Origin: Hoplostethus atlanticus
Taxonomy: Eukaryota; Chordata; Actinopteri; Trachichthyiformes; Trachichthyidae
DNA: 64,000 bases
Reading direction: 5' to 3'
Assembly: GCA_034670405.1 (NCBI GenBank)
Contig: JAXDDX010000174.1
Coordinates: 558,001-622,000, forward strand
The position numbers and the translations under genes are program-made. The notes under the pieces were generated by a model. The model was not told the DNA's origin. It saw nothing but the letters and a program-made list of their open reading frames with translations, and searched no databases. This document shows, in pieces, positions 11,501 through 22,747 of the stretch (the first letter of the stretch is position 1; each line of letters begins with the position of its first letter).

Positions 11501-12403
11501 AAGAAAAATACACCACCAAACAACAAAATGAGCCCAGAAATTTACAAAGAAAGTTACATCGCCAATAGCTGTTAACAGAGTTAAAAGTGTGGAGTTTTCC
11601 TTTAAAGGGACACTTCCTACCTCTTTTAACTCATCAGCTTTCATCTTTGTCTCCTACACAGGTCTTGTTGCAAATAGTAAAGCTACGGTAAGTCTTCTAA
11701 ATATTTTTGTCATTTAGCAGCTATTAAATAATCTGCTAATAAATAGTCAGCATTTATTGAAATGATCTCCTTGTGTTCCACAAAGGTGAGTATGGACCAG
11801 CTGAAGAAGAGAGCCGAAAGATTTGGCATGAACGTTTCTTCGATCTCACAAAAGGTGACTATGTGGAAAAAATGGGTAGCCACAGGGTGATCTGCTATTT
11901 GTCAACAGAAAAATGAAAGGGGGTGAAATTCCACAGGACATGCATCCATGGTGTAAATCCATTCATGAGTTGACTTTCTTTTTTACTTTTTAAAGATCAT
12001 TTCATTTCTGTATTTTATTTTATTTCATTTTTATTTATTTATTTTTTAATCTTGGGATTAAAGTGATTTTGATTCACTTCCTTTCTACCACCTTGTTTTC
12101 CAGGTTGAAGAGGATGAGAAACTGAAGAAAAGGAAGGAGAGGTTTGGGATCCTAACAAGTATGGCCACAGTTGGTGCAGATGATGTGGAGGTAGCTTTTT
12201 CCGCCCTTTCATATTTTTCATTATTTTTCAGCTGTCAGCAGTCGGGAATAATGGTTAGATATTATATCAACGAGACAATACAATTAATAAAGTGACCAGA
12301 GAGAATATATCACAAGTGGGAGAGACAACATATTGATGGTGTATTTTTTTTTTCTCCACAGGCAAAGAAACTGAAGCGTGCTGAAAGATTTGGAAAAGTG
12401 TAA
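8516..12403 (+). CDS. sarnp: sarnp, SAP domain-containing ribonucleoprotein (CIP29/Tho1)
   Basis: Nuclear mRNA-export factor of the TREX pathway that binds RNA/DNA and the helicase DDX39B. Exons: 8516-8548, 9151-9250, 9512-9561, 9678-9748, 9931-9982, 10729-10802, 10906-10937, 11662-11687, 11786-11854, 12104-12190 and 12362-12403; phases all match, giving 211 aa (human 210). The SAP motif is at residues ~6-45 (LAELRQECEARGLDTKGNKG). An acidic linker follows. Then come four KRAERF-type modules (QKRAERFNMP, KKRAERFGMN, KKRKERFGIL, LKRAERFGKV), which are the known DDX39B-contacting repeats. The sixth exon has a second possible upstream acceptor at 10606 that adds 41 in-frame residues. I prefer 10729 because ERLQKRAERF then aligns directly with the mammalian protein. 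Confidence 0.96.
8703..8831. promoter_or_regulatory. GCTA/TAACGTTA-rich cluster at the start of sarnp intron 1
   Basis: Dense short palindromic words (GCTAAC, TAACGTTA, GCTAGC, TAGCTAGCTAAC) immediately downstream of the first exon. Similar clusters sit just inside ccnt1, kansl2 and tmbim6. The function is unknown. Confidence 0.5.
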
Positions 12404-12509
12404 ATAATTGTTGGGTTTTAGTGCTGATTTTTTTTTTATTTCTAAAGCATTTTCATTACTGTACACTCAATCATTTCTCTGTCCATTTTTGTAACATTTT
12501 GTGATTTCA

Positions 12510-12515
12510 AATAAA
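12510..12515 (+). terminator. sarnp polyadenylation signal AATAAA
   Basis: Canonical hexamer 106 bp after the sarnp stop codon, followed by a T-rich stretch. Confidence 0.75.
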
Positions 12516-12539
12516 TCGTTTTCAATTTTTTGATATCTG

Positions 12540-13280
12540 CTTCTTATTCCTACTTTAATAACTGCATGCAACTCTATTGTACCCACTGGGAGTGGATCAC
12601 TGACTTATTTGTGTGGACATTTTCAAAGATAAGAGTGAATCATTTTCATAAACCTGTAACCTAAGAGAGTAAAATGTTCTTAGAATTAGTTATCTTTATC
12701 TTTTGTTATCTTTCTCAGCACCATTTCGTCTCAAATGTATTCCTCAATTGTTTTCATTTCATGCATGTTGATACTTAAAGTTACCTAACCCATCAACATA
12801 CATTCAGAATGAATGCCCAAATTACATATTTTATTGTTTAGGACCCCAAAATATCACAGAAAGCCGGAGGAAGGAATCTGAATTCTTGTGATACCATTTG
12901 ATCATGATCCCAGTTTTAAAAATTGACTGCTGTGTGAATGGCATGTGTAAAATAGCACTGATTTTCCAGTGAGAGGACTTCTCCACAACGAAAACAGTAT
13001 AAGTAACATTATTCTGTTGTGCGGCAAAATCTTGCTTTAGCGGGCCCAAAAAGCTGTGGTTAGCTTACTAAAGGTTAAATGGAAGATTTTATGAACGTTG
13101 ACAAAACACATGAAAGCAGATCACACCACACACTAGATTAAAATGGCAGATTGCGTCGGTGCATAATGAGTTAGCGTCACACACTAGATAGCCCCCATCC
13201 ACCTACTAGACGTGTCTAGTGTAAATTCCTGGTGGTAGGGTGACATCTGCTGGTCACTGGGGGAACACTAACAGTTTTCT
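12540..13280. other. Intergenic spacer between sarnp and ccnt1
   Basis: No conserved coding block, RNA gene or obvious mobile element was seen. The right end becomes GC-richer toward the ccnt1 promoter. Confidence 0.5.
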
Positions 13281-13286
13281 CGCTTG

Positions 13287-13294
13287 TGACGTAA
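13287..13294 (+). promoter_or_regulatory. CRE-like TGACGTAA upstream of ccnt1
   Basis: A TGACGTAA octamer with a nearby TGACGCA lies about 50 bp upstream of the ccnt1 ATG. This is a plausible CREB/ATF core-promoter site, by motif only. Confidence 0.4.
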
Positions 13295-13339
13295 GTTCCT
13301 GTGACGCACAGAAATTTTAAACTATCGTCCTTCTCAGTA

Positions 13340-16300
13340 ATGGCGGCTTCGTTTCCTTCTCTCCCTGCAAGCAACAATAACAAATGGTACTTCACCCGTC
13401 AACAGATCGAGAACAGCCCATCTCGGCGTGCTGGACTTGATCCGGACAAGGAATTGTCTTATAGACAACAGGCAGCGAACCTGCTCCAGGACATGGGACA
13501 GCGGCTCAATGTGTATCTTTTGTCGAGAGACGACTTGCGTCTCACCTAACGTTAGCCAACATTAGCTTGCTAGCTAGCTAAGTTAAGCTTCCCACGAAGC
13601 CGGTTCGACTGAATGCATAGCTAACGGATGTTATTGGTGTTTTGTTTGCATGTCGTTCGATGATGATGGCATTCCCTATCCGTTTAAATCAGTGGTTTGA
13701 CGATTTGACTGGCTGAATGATATCTCGCTTCTGCTTTAATTTACGGTAGCTTACTAGCTACGAGCGGCCCAGTTTCGCTAGACAGGGGGCACGAAGGCCT
13801 TCTAGGCGGGCCTTCAGGACCCTAGCATTAACTTTCGTTTTCACCGTAGAACAAAAGCTGAACAGAGGAACGTTTATTTTTATATACATGATATGCTTTC
13901 AGCTTTGGTGTGTATGTTCCAGATGAATTGTGTTTGAAATCATGACCCTGCGTAACTCGGTAGTTCGCTAACATGCTAGCCCTGACTTCAACTTTGTTGC
14001 ACTGCCACTGATGGGCTGCATTACTGCAGTGTGCGATATGTTTTTGTTATTTGTTATTCATATCCCCAAGCTAAAACTTTTCTAAGTTTTAGTTTTTTTA
14101 GTTAATGCACATGGAAACAATCTCACCAGTGTTGCATGCTTTCCCACAACCAGTGTGGATGAGTTCTGTCATCAGTCGGTTTGGTATCTTTTCGTCCTTA
14201 ACCACTCTGTATCAGGTCACAGCTTACAATAAATACTGCCATTGTGTACATGCATCGATTCTACATGGTCCAGTCATTCACACGATTTCACAGAAATGTA
14301 AGTATTGTTTGTTGAGCATACCTTCGGCTAGATGTTTGATTTAATGCACCAAAATAACTTAATTCGTTTGGGAGTGAAAGTTTTCAGATAAGCCACAGGA
14401 TATACATTTAAATATTGACAATGTCTATCTGTCTGCTTGTTTATTTCTTTCACCCTTACTAGGTTATTGCTCCTGCCACGCTCTTCCTTGCAGCAAAGGT
14501 TGAGGAGCAGCCCCGAAAGCTGGAACATGTTATCAAGGTGACCCATGCATGCCTCAATCCTCAGGACCCATCACCAGATGTACGCAGTGATGTAAGTATT
14601 GGGCTGTAGTGAACCTGTAGTGATCACCTGTGTTGGTAGTCAGTCTCTGGTTGACTGGTAGCGTAGAGTTTTCATCCTTGGAATAATATGGTGTCACGGG
14701 AATACATTATTTGGTCTATGTAGAATTTTTCAAGGCTGTAACGGGTCTATTCGTTTTAGGTTGTTCATCATTGACTTTTATGTGTTTATTCAGAAGTAAC
14801 AATCTGGCAATAAATCTTCCTTTTGTAACAGCACTTTCAGATTGGATAAAGTGTTGGCCACATTTTAAGCTGCTGACTTTTTTTGTAGCTCAAATTTGTG
14901 ACACTCACCATCACCTTTTTCTTCTCCTAGAATGGATGATTGTAACAGCAACATTGGCAGCTTTTTATCTTACAAAATAGCTTACTGCTATTTTGCTATT
15001 TTCCTGTTCCTCATTCTTGCCTTTTAATATTGGGTTTACACCGGATATGTATTCTTCATGGCGTGTTTGCTTGATTTGGGTGTATTATTTTGAGCTAGGG
15101 GGAATGTTGAATGATTTGAGCGGAGGCCATTGCTACCTCAGAAGGTAAGGGTGCTTGAAAGCAAAGCAAGAGGCAGGATGAGACATGGGGTGAGAGATCA
15201 AAAGAGCGAACAAGAGAGAAAATGCCTCCCAGTGAGTAACCTGCCTGTCCTCTCAACCTCAGGCTTACCTGCAACAAGCCCAAGACCTGGTCATTCTTGA
15301 GAGCATAATACTCCAGACCCTGGGTAAGTTGGGATGGAAGAACTGGGTCCCTTGATTTCCCCCCCAAACTAGAGATGTGATTACAAAGACATTATTAACC
15401 CACTTTACTCTTGTCCACAGAAAACCCATATGCAGTCAGCAGCATTGGAAAGTCACATTCATGCTTTCATACGAGCAGTACTTGTCCACTCCAATATATT
15501 ACCTTTTGTTTCCTACTTTTGTCTCTGTCATGTTGTTAAATTTACAGTGCCGCCATTTCTTTTCACATTTCCCTCTTTTTTTCTCCAGATTTTTAAGCCA
15601 TTTGTTTGAGGAAATGATTTTTAATGCAGCATGTAATAATTTGTTGTATTATCATGAATTTTGGTTGTTACTATATCTAGTACAACCTGTTTTTAAGTCT
15701 TCCCCATGCTTTGAATCTGTGGGTTAAAGAGTTAATATTGTGCTTAATTAAGAAATCAAAGAGAAAAGAAAGTGCTTTCTTTTTTGAACAAGAGTCACCG
15801 TCTGGCAACAACAAATGGCTTAAAAATTGTAATGGCAAGCCGTTGATACTTTTCACACTATACTATTCACTTTTCACATTTTTGTCCAGGATGTTATCTG
15901 AAGACCTCATGCAAAGTGATATTCCATATCATTTTTTTCTCTGCGACACTTAGTTTGGTTGAACTTACACACAAGATTTATTTTCTGGTTTTCAGGCACA
16001 TTTGTTGATGTTTACTGCTGAAATGGTAATGATCCTTGCCATGGAAATCATATTCCATGAAATCAGTCTAGTGTGTGTTAGCTCGCTGCCTGAACATCAT
16101 TTGTGTATTGAACTGTCTCTCTCTCTTCCTTGTCCTCTTTATTGCAGCTTTTGAAATCACCATTGACCACCCGCATACTCATGTTGTCAAGTGCACTCAG
16201 CTCGTTAGAGGTAAGCATCAAGAGGGTCTCTTATTTGTGGTGCAACCCACGCAAAAACCCTACCTATCTATTAGAGTATTTCAGCGTTATCGGTTTGCAT

Positions 16301-18803
16301 AATACGGTTTGAGATGTGGAGGTTTTGAGCATATTTCTCTGTTCAATTTCTGTTGTTCCAGCTAGTAAGGATCTTGCCCAAACATCATACTTTATGGCCA
16401 CCAACAGGTATATTCACAGTTCCATGTGATATTCAGATAATTAGATTTACTTGTTTGATCTGAAAAAATAGATCTCAATTCATAGCATATTTTCACATCT
16501 CATCTTACCCATGTATATAATCCTCTGAAACTGAATACACGCCTTTCTTCTCTCCTCCTGTTTTGTGTTTTTGTGGCTTCCTGGACCTAACCTGCTGTGC
16601 AGTCTGCACTTGACCACATTCTGCTTGCAGTATAGCCCTCCCATTGTGGCCTGCGTGTGCATCCATCTGGCCTGCAAATGGTCCAACTGGGAGATCCCTG
16701 TATCCACAGACAGCAAGCACTGGTGGGAGTATGTGGACCCCACAGTCACTCTTGAGCTGCTGGATGGTATGTGCTTTAAATACCTTATATTTCAATCCAT
16801 GCCAACTAGAAGCAGGAAAACAACGTTTCAGTATTTTGCTTAATATTGTGATCACGCTTGAAACCGTGACAAATAATTGAGATTCATAATCAACATAATT
16901 ATTATATTGCTCCTTTGTGCCTTAAGATACTTTTTTAGTTTTTCACTTATATCACGGCAGTATTTCTCAAAGTAGCAGCAGCTAGACTGTCTTGGTTTCA
17001 CATTTCACATACATAAATGTTGTGCTGATCCATTCTATCCCACTTTGCTTGTCACTACCTTTTTCCAAAGATGGTTTGTGTAAGCCTCCTCTTTCTTTCG
17101 CTCCTATTACATGATTATTGATTGTGGAAACTTAAAATCGCAATATAAAATTATCAACAATTAATTGCGCAGCCTTACCTACAAGTCATATTTTAATTGT
17201 AAATGAAGCTGATAAGTGTTGTGTTCAAGGTGCACAAATGGTGGAAAGATTGCCAGGTAATCTTGCTTTCACCACTCATAACTTTGTACAGAGCTGACGC
17301 ACGAGTTCCTGCAGATCCTGGAGAAAACACCTAGCCGGTTAAAGCGGATTCGCAACTGGAAGGTAAAACCATTTTTCCACTTCTTCATTGTGCCCCTTTA
17401 AAGCACAGCTAAGGCATCTGTTGGTACACTATATAATGGAAGTTTGTTGTTGATTCACTGGGATCACTGATTTTCTGACTCCTGCCTCCCAGGCTGCAGG
17501 TCAGACCGCAAAAGGCAAATCCAAAGTCCAGGAGGAGGAGGGTGACCAGACGGACACCATGATGAGCATGATCTCCATGGCCTCATCAGAGACGACTCTT
17601 GCAGGCCTGATGAGCCTCTCAGCCCCTCCCTCCTCCTCATCTTCCTCATCTATGGGTGACAAGGACAGGGGTGCATCTGGCAGCGCCCAGCACTGGAATC
17701 CAGCTGGGAAAGGTCATGGTGGCTCTGAGCAGCAGCAGCCCAACCATGAGGTACACGCTCCAGCTAAGGTGTCGCTGAGCGAGTACCGTGCCAAGAATGC
17801 TGACGTCCTGGCTGCCCAGAAGAGGAAGCTGGAGAACATGGAGGCCAGTGTAAAGAGGGACTATGCCAATGCTGCCCAGGCTCTCATTGGTCAGCAGCAG
17901 AGGAAGGAGAAGCAGCAGCATCATCACCAGCAGTCCAGCTCCCACTCCCATTCTGGCTCCTCCTCCTCATCTGACATAACCAACCCCTCACCCATCATTC
18001 TCAAAATCCCCCTGGAGAAGGAGAGGCACGACCGCAGCTCCCTGAAGATGCGGTTCCCTCTGCCTGGGGGTGGAGGCAGTGGAAGCAGCAGCAGCAGAAG
18101 CCAGGATCAGGATATTAAAGTTAGAATACGGGTGCCTGAGAAGCAAAGGGGGAGTTCAGGGGAGGAGAGCAAGAGCAGGGACAAGCACAGAGAACGGTCT
18201 AACCACCACCACCATCATCACCACCACCACCATCATTCTTCCTCTAGTGGTGCCTCACTTTCCTCTTCACATAAACACTCATCGGGTTCCAGTGGAGCAT
18301 TAGGAAGCAGCAAAAAAGTCCCTAGCGACTCGTCCAGAATGAGCTCTTCCTCCTCATCTGCCTCTCGAAAGAGGACGCACTCCCAAGATCCCACAGCAAG
18401 CTCTCACCCTCCCTCCAAAGTCAGCAAGTCTTCTAGGAGCACCTACCAGCTACCATCCTTGTCTTCCTCCTCTGGGCACACTCTGGGCCATGGTCCTGAC
18501 ATCCTCCCTGCCCTGGGCCTTCCCCACCACCAAGGGAGCTACTCGCACTCTAAAGGGGACAAGGCAGACACTAACGGACACAATGCAACAGGTGGAGGCC
18601 AGTCAAATGAGTACCAGGACACTTTTGAAATGCTAAACTCTCTGCTGAGTGCCCAGGGGGTCCAGCCGTCCCAGCCACCCATGTTTGACTACAGATCCCA
18701 ATATGGGGACTACCGGTACGGTGGTGGCTCCAGGGGGAGCAACCCCAGGCCCCCACCCCTGCCTTCAGAACCGCCTCCCCCGTTGCCGCCATTACCCAAA
18801 TGA
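13340..18803 (+). CDS. ccnt1: ccnt1, cyclin T1 (P-TEFb regulatory subunit)
   Basis: Partner of CDK9 in P-TEFb, which phosphorylates RNA polymerase II to release pausing. Exons: 13340-13512, 14216-14297, 14463-14591, 15263-15323, 16148-16210, 16362-16407, 16603-16766, 17292-17362 and 17493-18803; phases match, 699 aa. The cyclin boxes fill exons 1-8 (residues ~16-263), with blocks [40 protein letters not shown] and [20 protein letters not shown] nearly identical to mammals. Subtype T1, not T2, is shown by the coiled segment [20 protein letters not shown] and the C-terminus [19 protein letters not shown] run of 11 His at 18204-18236 lies in the known His-rich CTD-interaction region. The residue aligned with human Cys261 is Ala. 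Confidence 0.97.
13545..13625. promoter_or_regulatory. GCTA-rich cluster at the start of ccnt1 intron 1
   Basis: TAACGTTAGCC, CATTAGC, TTGCTAGCTAGCTAAG and ATAGCTAACGG are packed within 80 bp just after exon 1. They resemble the clusters next to sarnp, kansl2 and tmbim6. Confidence 0.5.
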
Positions 18804-21475
18804 GTTCCTTATCAGGGGACGCATTACGTACATTAAGTACATTGTACTTACCATCACAAACATCAAACTTGTTACATAAAGCATTACACAGTGATTTTTG
18901 GACTCTGTTTTAAATGTTGTGATCATATGTTGTGGGTTTCAGCAGAGAAATGACAGCAGAGAAATGTACTTCAGACAAAATTGAGTTTTCTTTTTTAACT
19001 TTTACTTTTTACAGATATGTTTGTGGGGCAATAATGAGAGGCTTGAAAAGCTTGCAAAATCTGATAAAAAAAAATAAATATTTATGGGAAAAGTGTAAAT
19101 AATATTTTTGATGTTATCAGTTTTGTATCTCGTCAACTCAAATGAAATGTGATGATGGGACCTGGCATTTTTGCGATCACTGTTTTGGAGGAAGTCAGAC
19201 ATGTCTTGAAATCATTAGGGAACTGAAACTTATTTGCATCATATTCCTTGTTAAGTCTTGCTAGCGATTGTCTTTTTATAAGGTTTTTAAAGTATATTAT
19301 TTATTAATTGAATGCTTTTGAGGAGCACTGTCCCCCCCCTTTTTTCTTCTCTTTTTTCTTTTTTAAAAAAGGCCTCCCCTCTCTGCTGTGTCCTTTTTGG
19401 CCAGAGGGATATTTTTTCCTTAAAACTGTATAGGCTAGTTTGAGAATGCATGTCTCCAAAGCCATGTTTGAAATATTTTTTTTTTTTTTTTTTTTTTTTA
19501 AACTACCGTAACCTCAGAAGCATAGGTGATGACCCACCGCCCAGTTTTGTCTTGTTTTTTTTTTTATTATCTGTATTATTTGGTATGTTGTAAAAAGACT
19601 GTAAGATGTTTAAAACAAACAAAATATTTTTACATTTTGTTATGAAAATTAGAAAAAAATCATGTAAATTAAGGAAGGTTGTACTTTTTGTTTTTAAATT
19701 TTGAGTGTTGCAGTCATTGTTTTAAATGGTTGTAAAATGTTGTCAGTACTCAAATAATTACACTAATGGACAAAGTTTATACCAAGGATGTATGTCTGTG
19801 GTTCATAAAACATCTACAGGGTATGGCTACAATGACGGATTTGCCAACATAAAATCTGCACTACAGTGAAAATATAATTTGTATTTACTGGCATGGAATT
19901 TGTCCTGCAAATTCCCACTATCACTATTCACATAATGGCCATGATGGATCACTTTAACCCCAGGATTCAGCTCTTTCCTCACGAGAGCGGTCTCTTCTAG
20001 GAACACTTATGGAAGATAAAAGTAGGCAGTCCATATGAAAATGCAAAATCATGAAATGTAATGCTGTTTAGCATTGCCATTGCCCACTGTGAGATGAGTT
20101 ACTCCAAAACCATGCCAGAAGAAAGTGCCCACACCATTACACAGCCACCTTCAAGGAGGGAAATCTTTATGCTGGCATTTTCTTTTTGTTGACCGTACCC
20201 AGCACATGGTATTCTACAAAACATTCACAACACACATTCAAAAAGTATAGTAATAGGCCAGCATGTCTTTGGTTGTTTTGAACCTGGCATACTGTGTTAT
20301 TTTCTTTGCTGTCTTTTCTCAAGATAGTCGTTAATTTATGCATTTCCTTTTTGGGGATGATAATAGAGTATAAACCCCAATTTACATCTTTTAGATCATG
20401 CCAGTTTGACTTAATCATATTAAGGCTGTCTTGCACCATACTCATTGCACCTGCAAGTGAAGTTCATGGATTTCCAGCTAGAGATTTTTGTCCAGTGAAT
20501 TAATCAAAATCAAAAATGAGTTTGTGCCCTTTAGTTGTGGAATTCGCACACTATAAATCGACGTACCTCCACTCCAGGGTGATGGGCATGAAACGTATAG
20601 TACTGCCTAATTCATTTTAATTAATGTTTGAAAAGTATTCTGAGCTAAATTGTGGAAGAGGTGCTGTTCATAGGCAGGAGAATCAGATATCTGTAGATAT
20701 GATTCATGTCAAGCTTTATATGGATTTAATTGTATGGTATTACTGCTCTTAAGCTGCTGTGGATTGTGAATTATTTTTTATTTCAGTTTTTGAAATCAAG
20801 AAATCATTACTTAAGTTCACAGTAATGCATTACAACAAGTCAGTGGAACAATTCTAATATATTTTTAATATCCCCATGATCTATAAAATATTTGCTCAGA
20901 TGACAGATCTTCTTTGCTCAGGCAACAGAGGTTTAGAGATATTAGTTGATCCTTCAACTCTTGGTTGTCACTGAGAAACAGGTAAGAAACATTAAGTGCA
21001 CTGAATATTTATCTCAGTAAGATTGCCTACAAAGCAACGGACTTGAAATGTTATATTTGTAATTGTTGGACTATTAGAATACATGCACACTATATCATTA
21101 CCATGTTTGACAGTTGTTTCTGTTTGATTTGGACAAGTATTAAGCATTAATTGATTCTTTATAAATAGGCTGCAAGACAGACCAACACAATTATACTACA
21201 GGTTTTTTTGTGAAGAATTATTTCAAAATAAGTCGAGGAGGTGTGAGGAAAATGGAAGACCTATGGATGCAACCTAACAATGCAAAATCACATAGCCACA
21301 GCTCTGTTACTTATCAGCATTCAAGTTTCATATTTTGTCACATCTTGATGTTAAGTGTTTTTAGTGACACTCAGGTCTGGAATTGAATCATTTTGGGATC
21401 TTGTTTCAGTTAAAAGGTTATTTGTGAACACTGTTCTTTTTGATATAATGTGGTCTCTAATCACATGTCAATAAA
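18804..21475 (+). other. ccnt1 3' untranslated region and downstream flank
   Basis: AT-rich, no coding signal. Early AATAAA near 19072 and a distal AATAAA at 21470-21475 allow short and long 3' UTRs; the distal one ends roughly 165 bp before the kansl2 first exon. There is a poly-T run at about 19476-19499. Confidence 0.55.
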
Positions 21476-21639
21476 TATTTTAAGAAAATGCTCATTGTTT
21501 CACATACGTTTCTTTATATGAACCATTGCTGTAATAGTGAGTTGAGATAAATAAAGCTGAACAACAGCTTGCCACTACACTTATTGACAAGTAGATTGGC
21601 TAATAAAATGCTGTGAACCTTTGCGTTTCCACCACTCAA

Positions 21640-21757
21640 AACGCGGAGGGGGCGGGCTTAGATTGTCCCTGCAGTGGTAGTGGCAGTGGTTGGGGAATGC
21701 GGGGAAAACGACAAAGTGCGCTTCAGGAACTAGGCTTAGGGGACGACAGGGAAGAAG
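21640..21757 (+). other. Putative non-coding first exon of kansl2
   Basis: GC-rich stretch ending in GAAGAAG followed by a consensus GTAAGC donor at 21758. The next usable acceptor (TTTTCCAG at 22740) leads into the exon carrying the kansl2 ATG. The 5' end is a guess. Confidence 0.5.
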
Positions 21758-21891
21758 GTAAGCTGTTATCAACTGAAAATGATGGGACATGTTCATCTTC
21801 TGACATTGACACATATCGGTAATATCAAGAAAATCGACTGCCTGTCGTCATCAATTAGTAAAACACCCTTCTTACCCACGAATTGTGGAAA

Positions 21892-21925
21892 TTAGCCGTT
21901 AGCTAATATTAGCAACTGCTAAACA
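21892..21925. promoter_or_regulatory. GCTA/TTAGC cluster at the start of kansl2 intron 1
   Basis: TTAGCCGTTAGCTAATATTAGC lies about 135 bp after the putative first exon, matching the clusters near other promoters in the window. Confidence 0.4.
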
Positions 21926-22747
21926 AAGATGGCGACCATACAACCAAAAGAGTAAGCTGCCGTGACGCAGTGCAAAGAGGCGGGCTTCAGCCCAGTATGG
22001 CGCCTGGTAACATAGATGCATGCACCCATACCACCATTAGATGATTTTAGGTAAAATTTGCCAGTATAATCCGTTTTAGCTGCTGTGTTCAAGTTAACTG
22101 CCATTATTTAAGCACATTAACGATTTTAGCCTGTGACGAGCATGAGTACAGAAGTTGACGTAAGCTAACCGTTACCTGACCTGTATGTTATCTATGCTTT
22201 GCTGCCACCTGCTTTTGTTGATGTGACCACCCCCTTTCTAAATTGCATGGGCAGTTTTGCACATAGTGTTTACTAGCTCGCGTCATACCTCATACATATT
22301 CCACATCAAGTATGGAAATATTTGGGTCCATTTGCATCCTGTTTATATTAAATTTGGGCTATGTAATGTCCTTTCTGACGTTTTTAAAAACTAGGCTGTT
22401 GTGATTAAAGGGTCAGGAAAGTCGCGTGGCCATCTGAAACGAGGGTGTTGCTGTCAAATCCCTGGCTTAAAGCTCTACCTGTAATGATGTCCTTGGAGGT
22501 CTGCACAGATTTAGTCTTGGCGTCTGATTGTATGTGTAAACTGCAGTTAGTTTAGCTTTAGCCTATCTGCCACATGCCAGCACAACAGCACAAGGGGCTG
22601 GGTGGCCCTACTGCCCAAAATGGGAAAAGAGGTGGAAAGAGTCTTTGACAACTGTCTGTTGCACCCACTGAATGTTTACTCAGTCGCAGGCCTAAAGTTA
22701 ACGATATAACTTTACATCTTTTATACCATGTGTTTTCCAGATTTGCC

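Noticed and set aside
15377-15727. 116-codon plus-strand frame in a ccnt1 intron
   Set aside because: AT-rich, Phe/Leu/Ser-heavy chance frame between well-phased ccnt1 exons.
16505-16855. 116-codon minus-strand frame
   Set aside because: Antisense shadow of the conserved ccnt1 exon 16603-16766.
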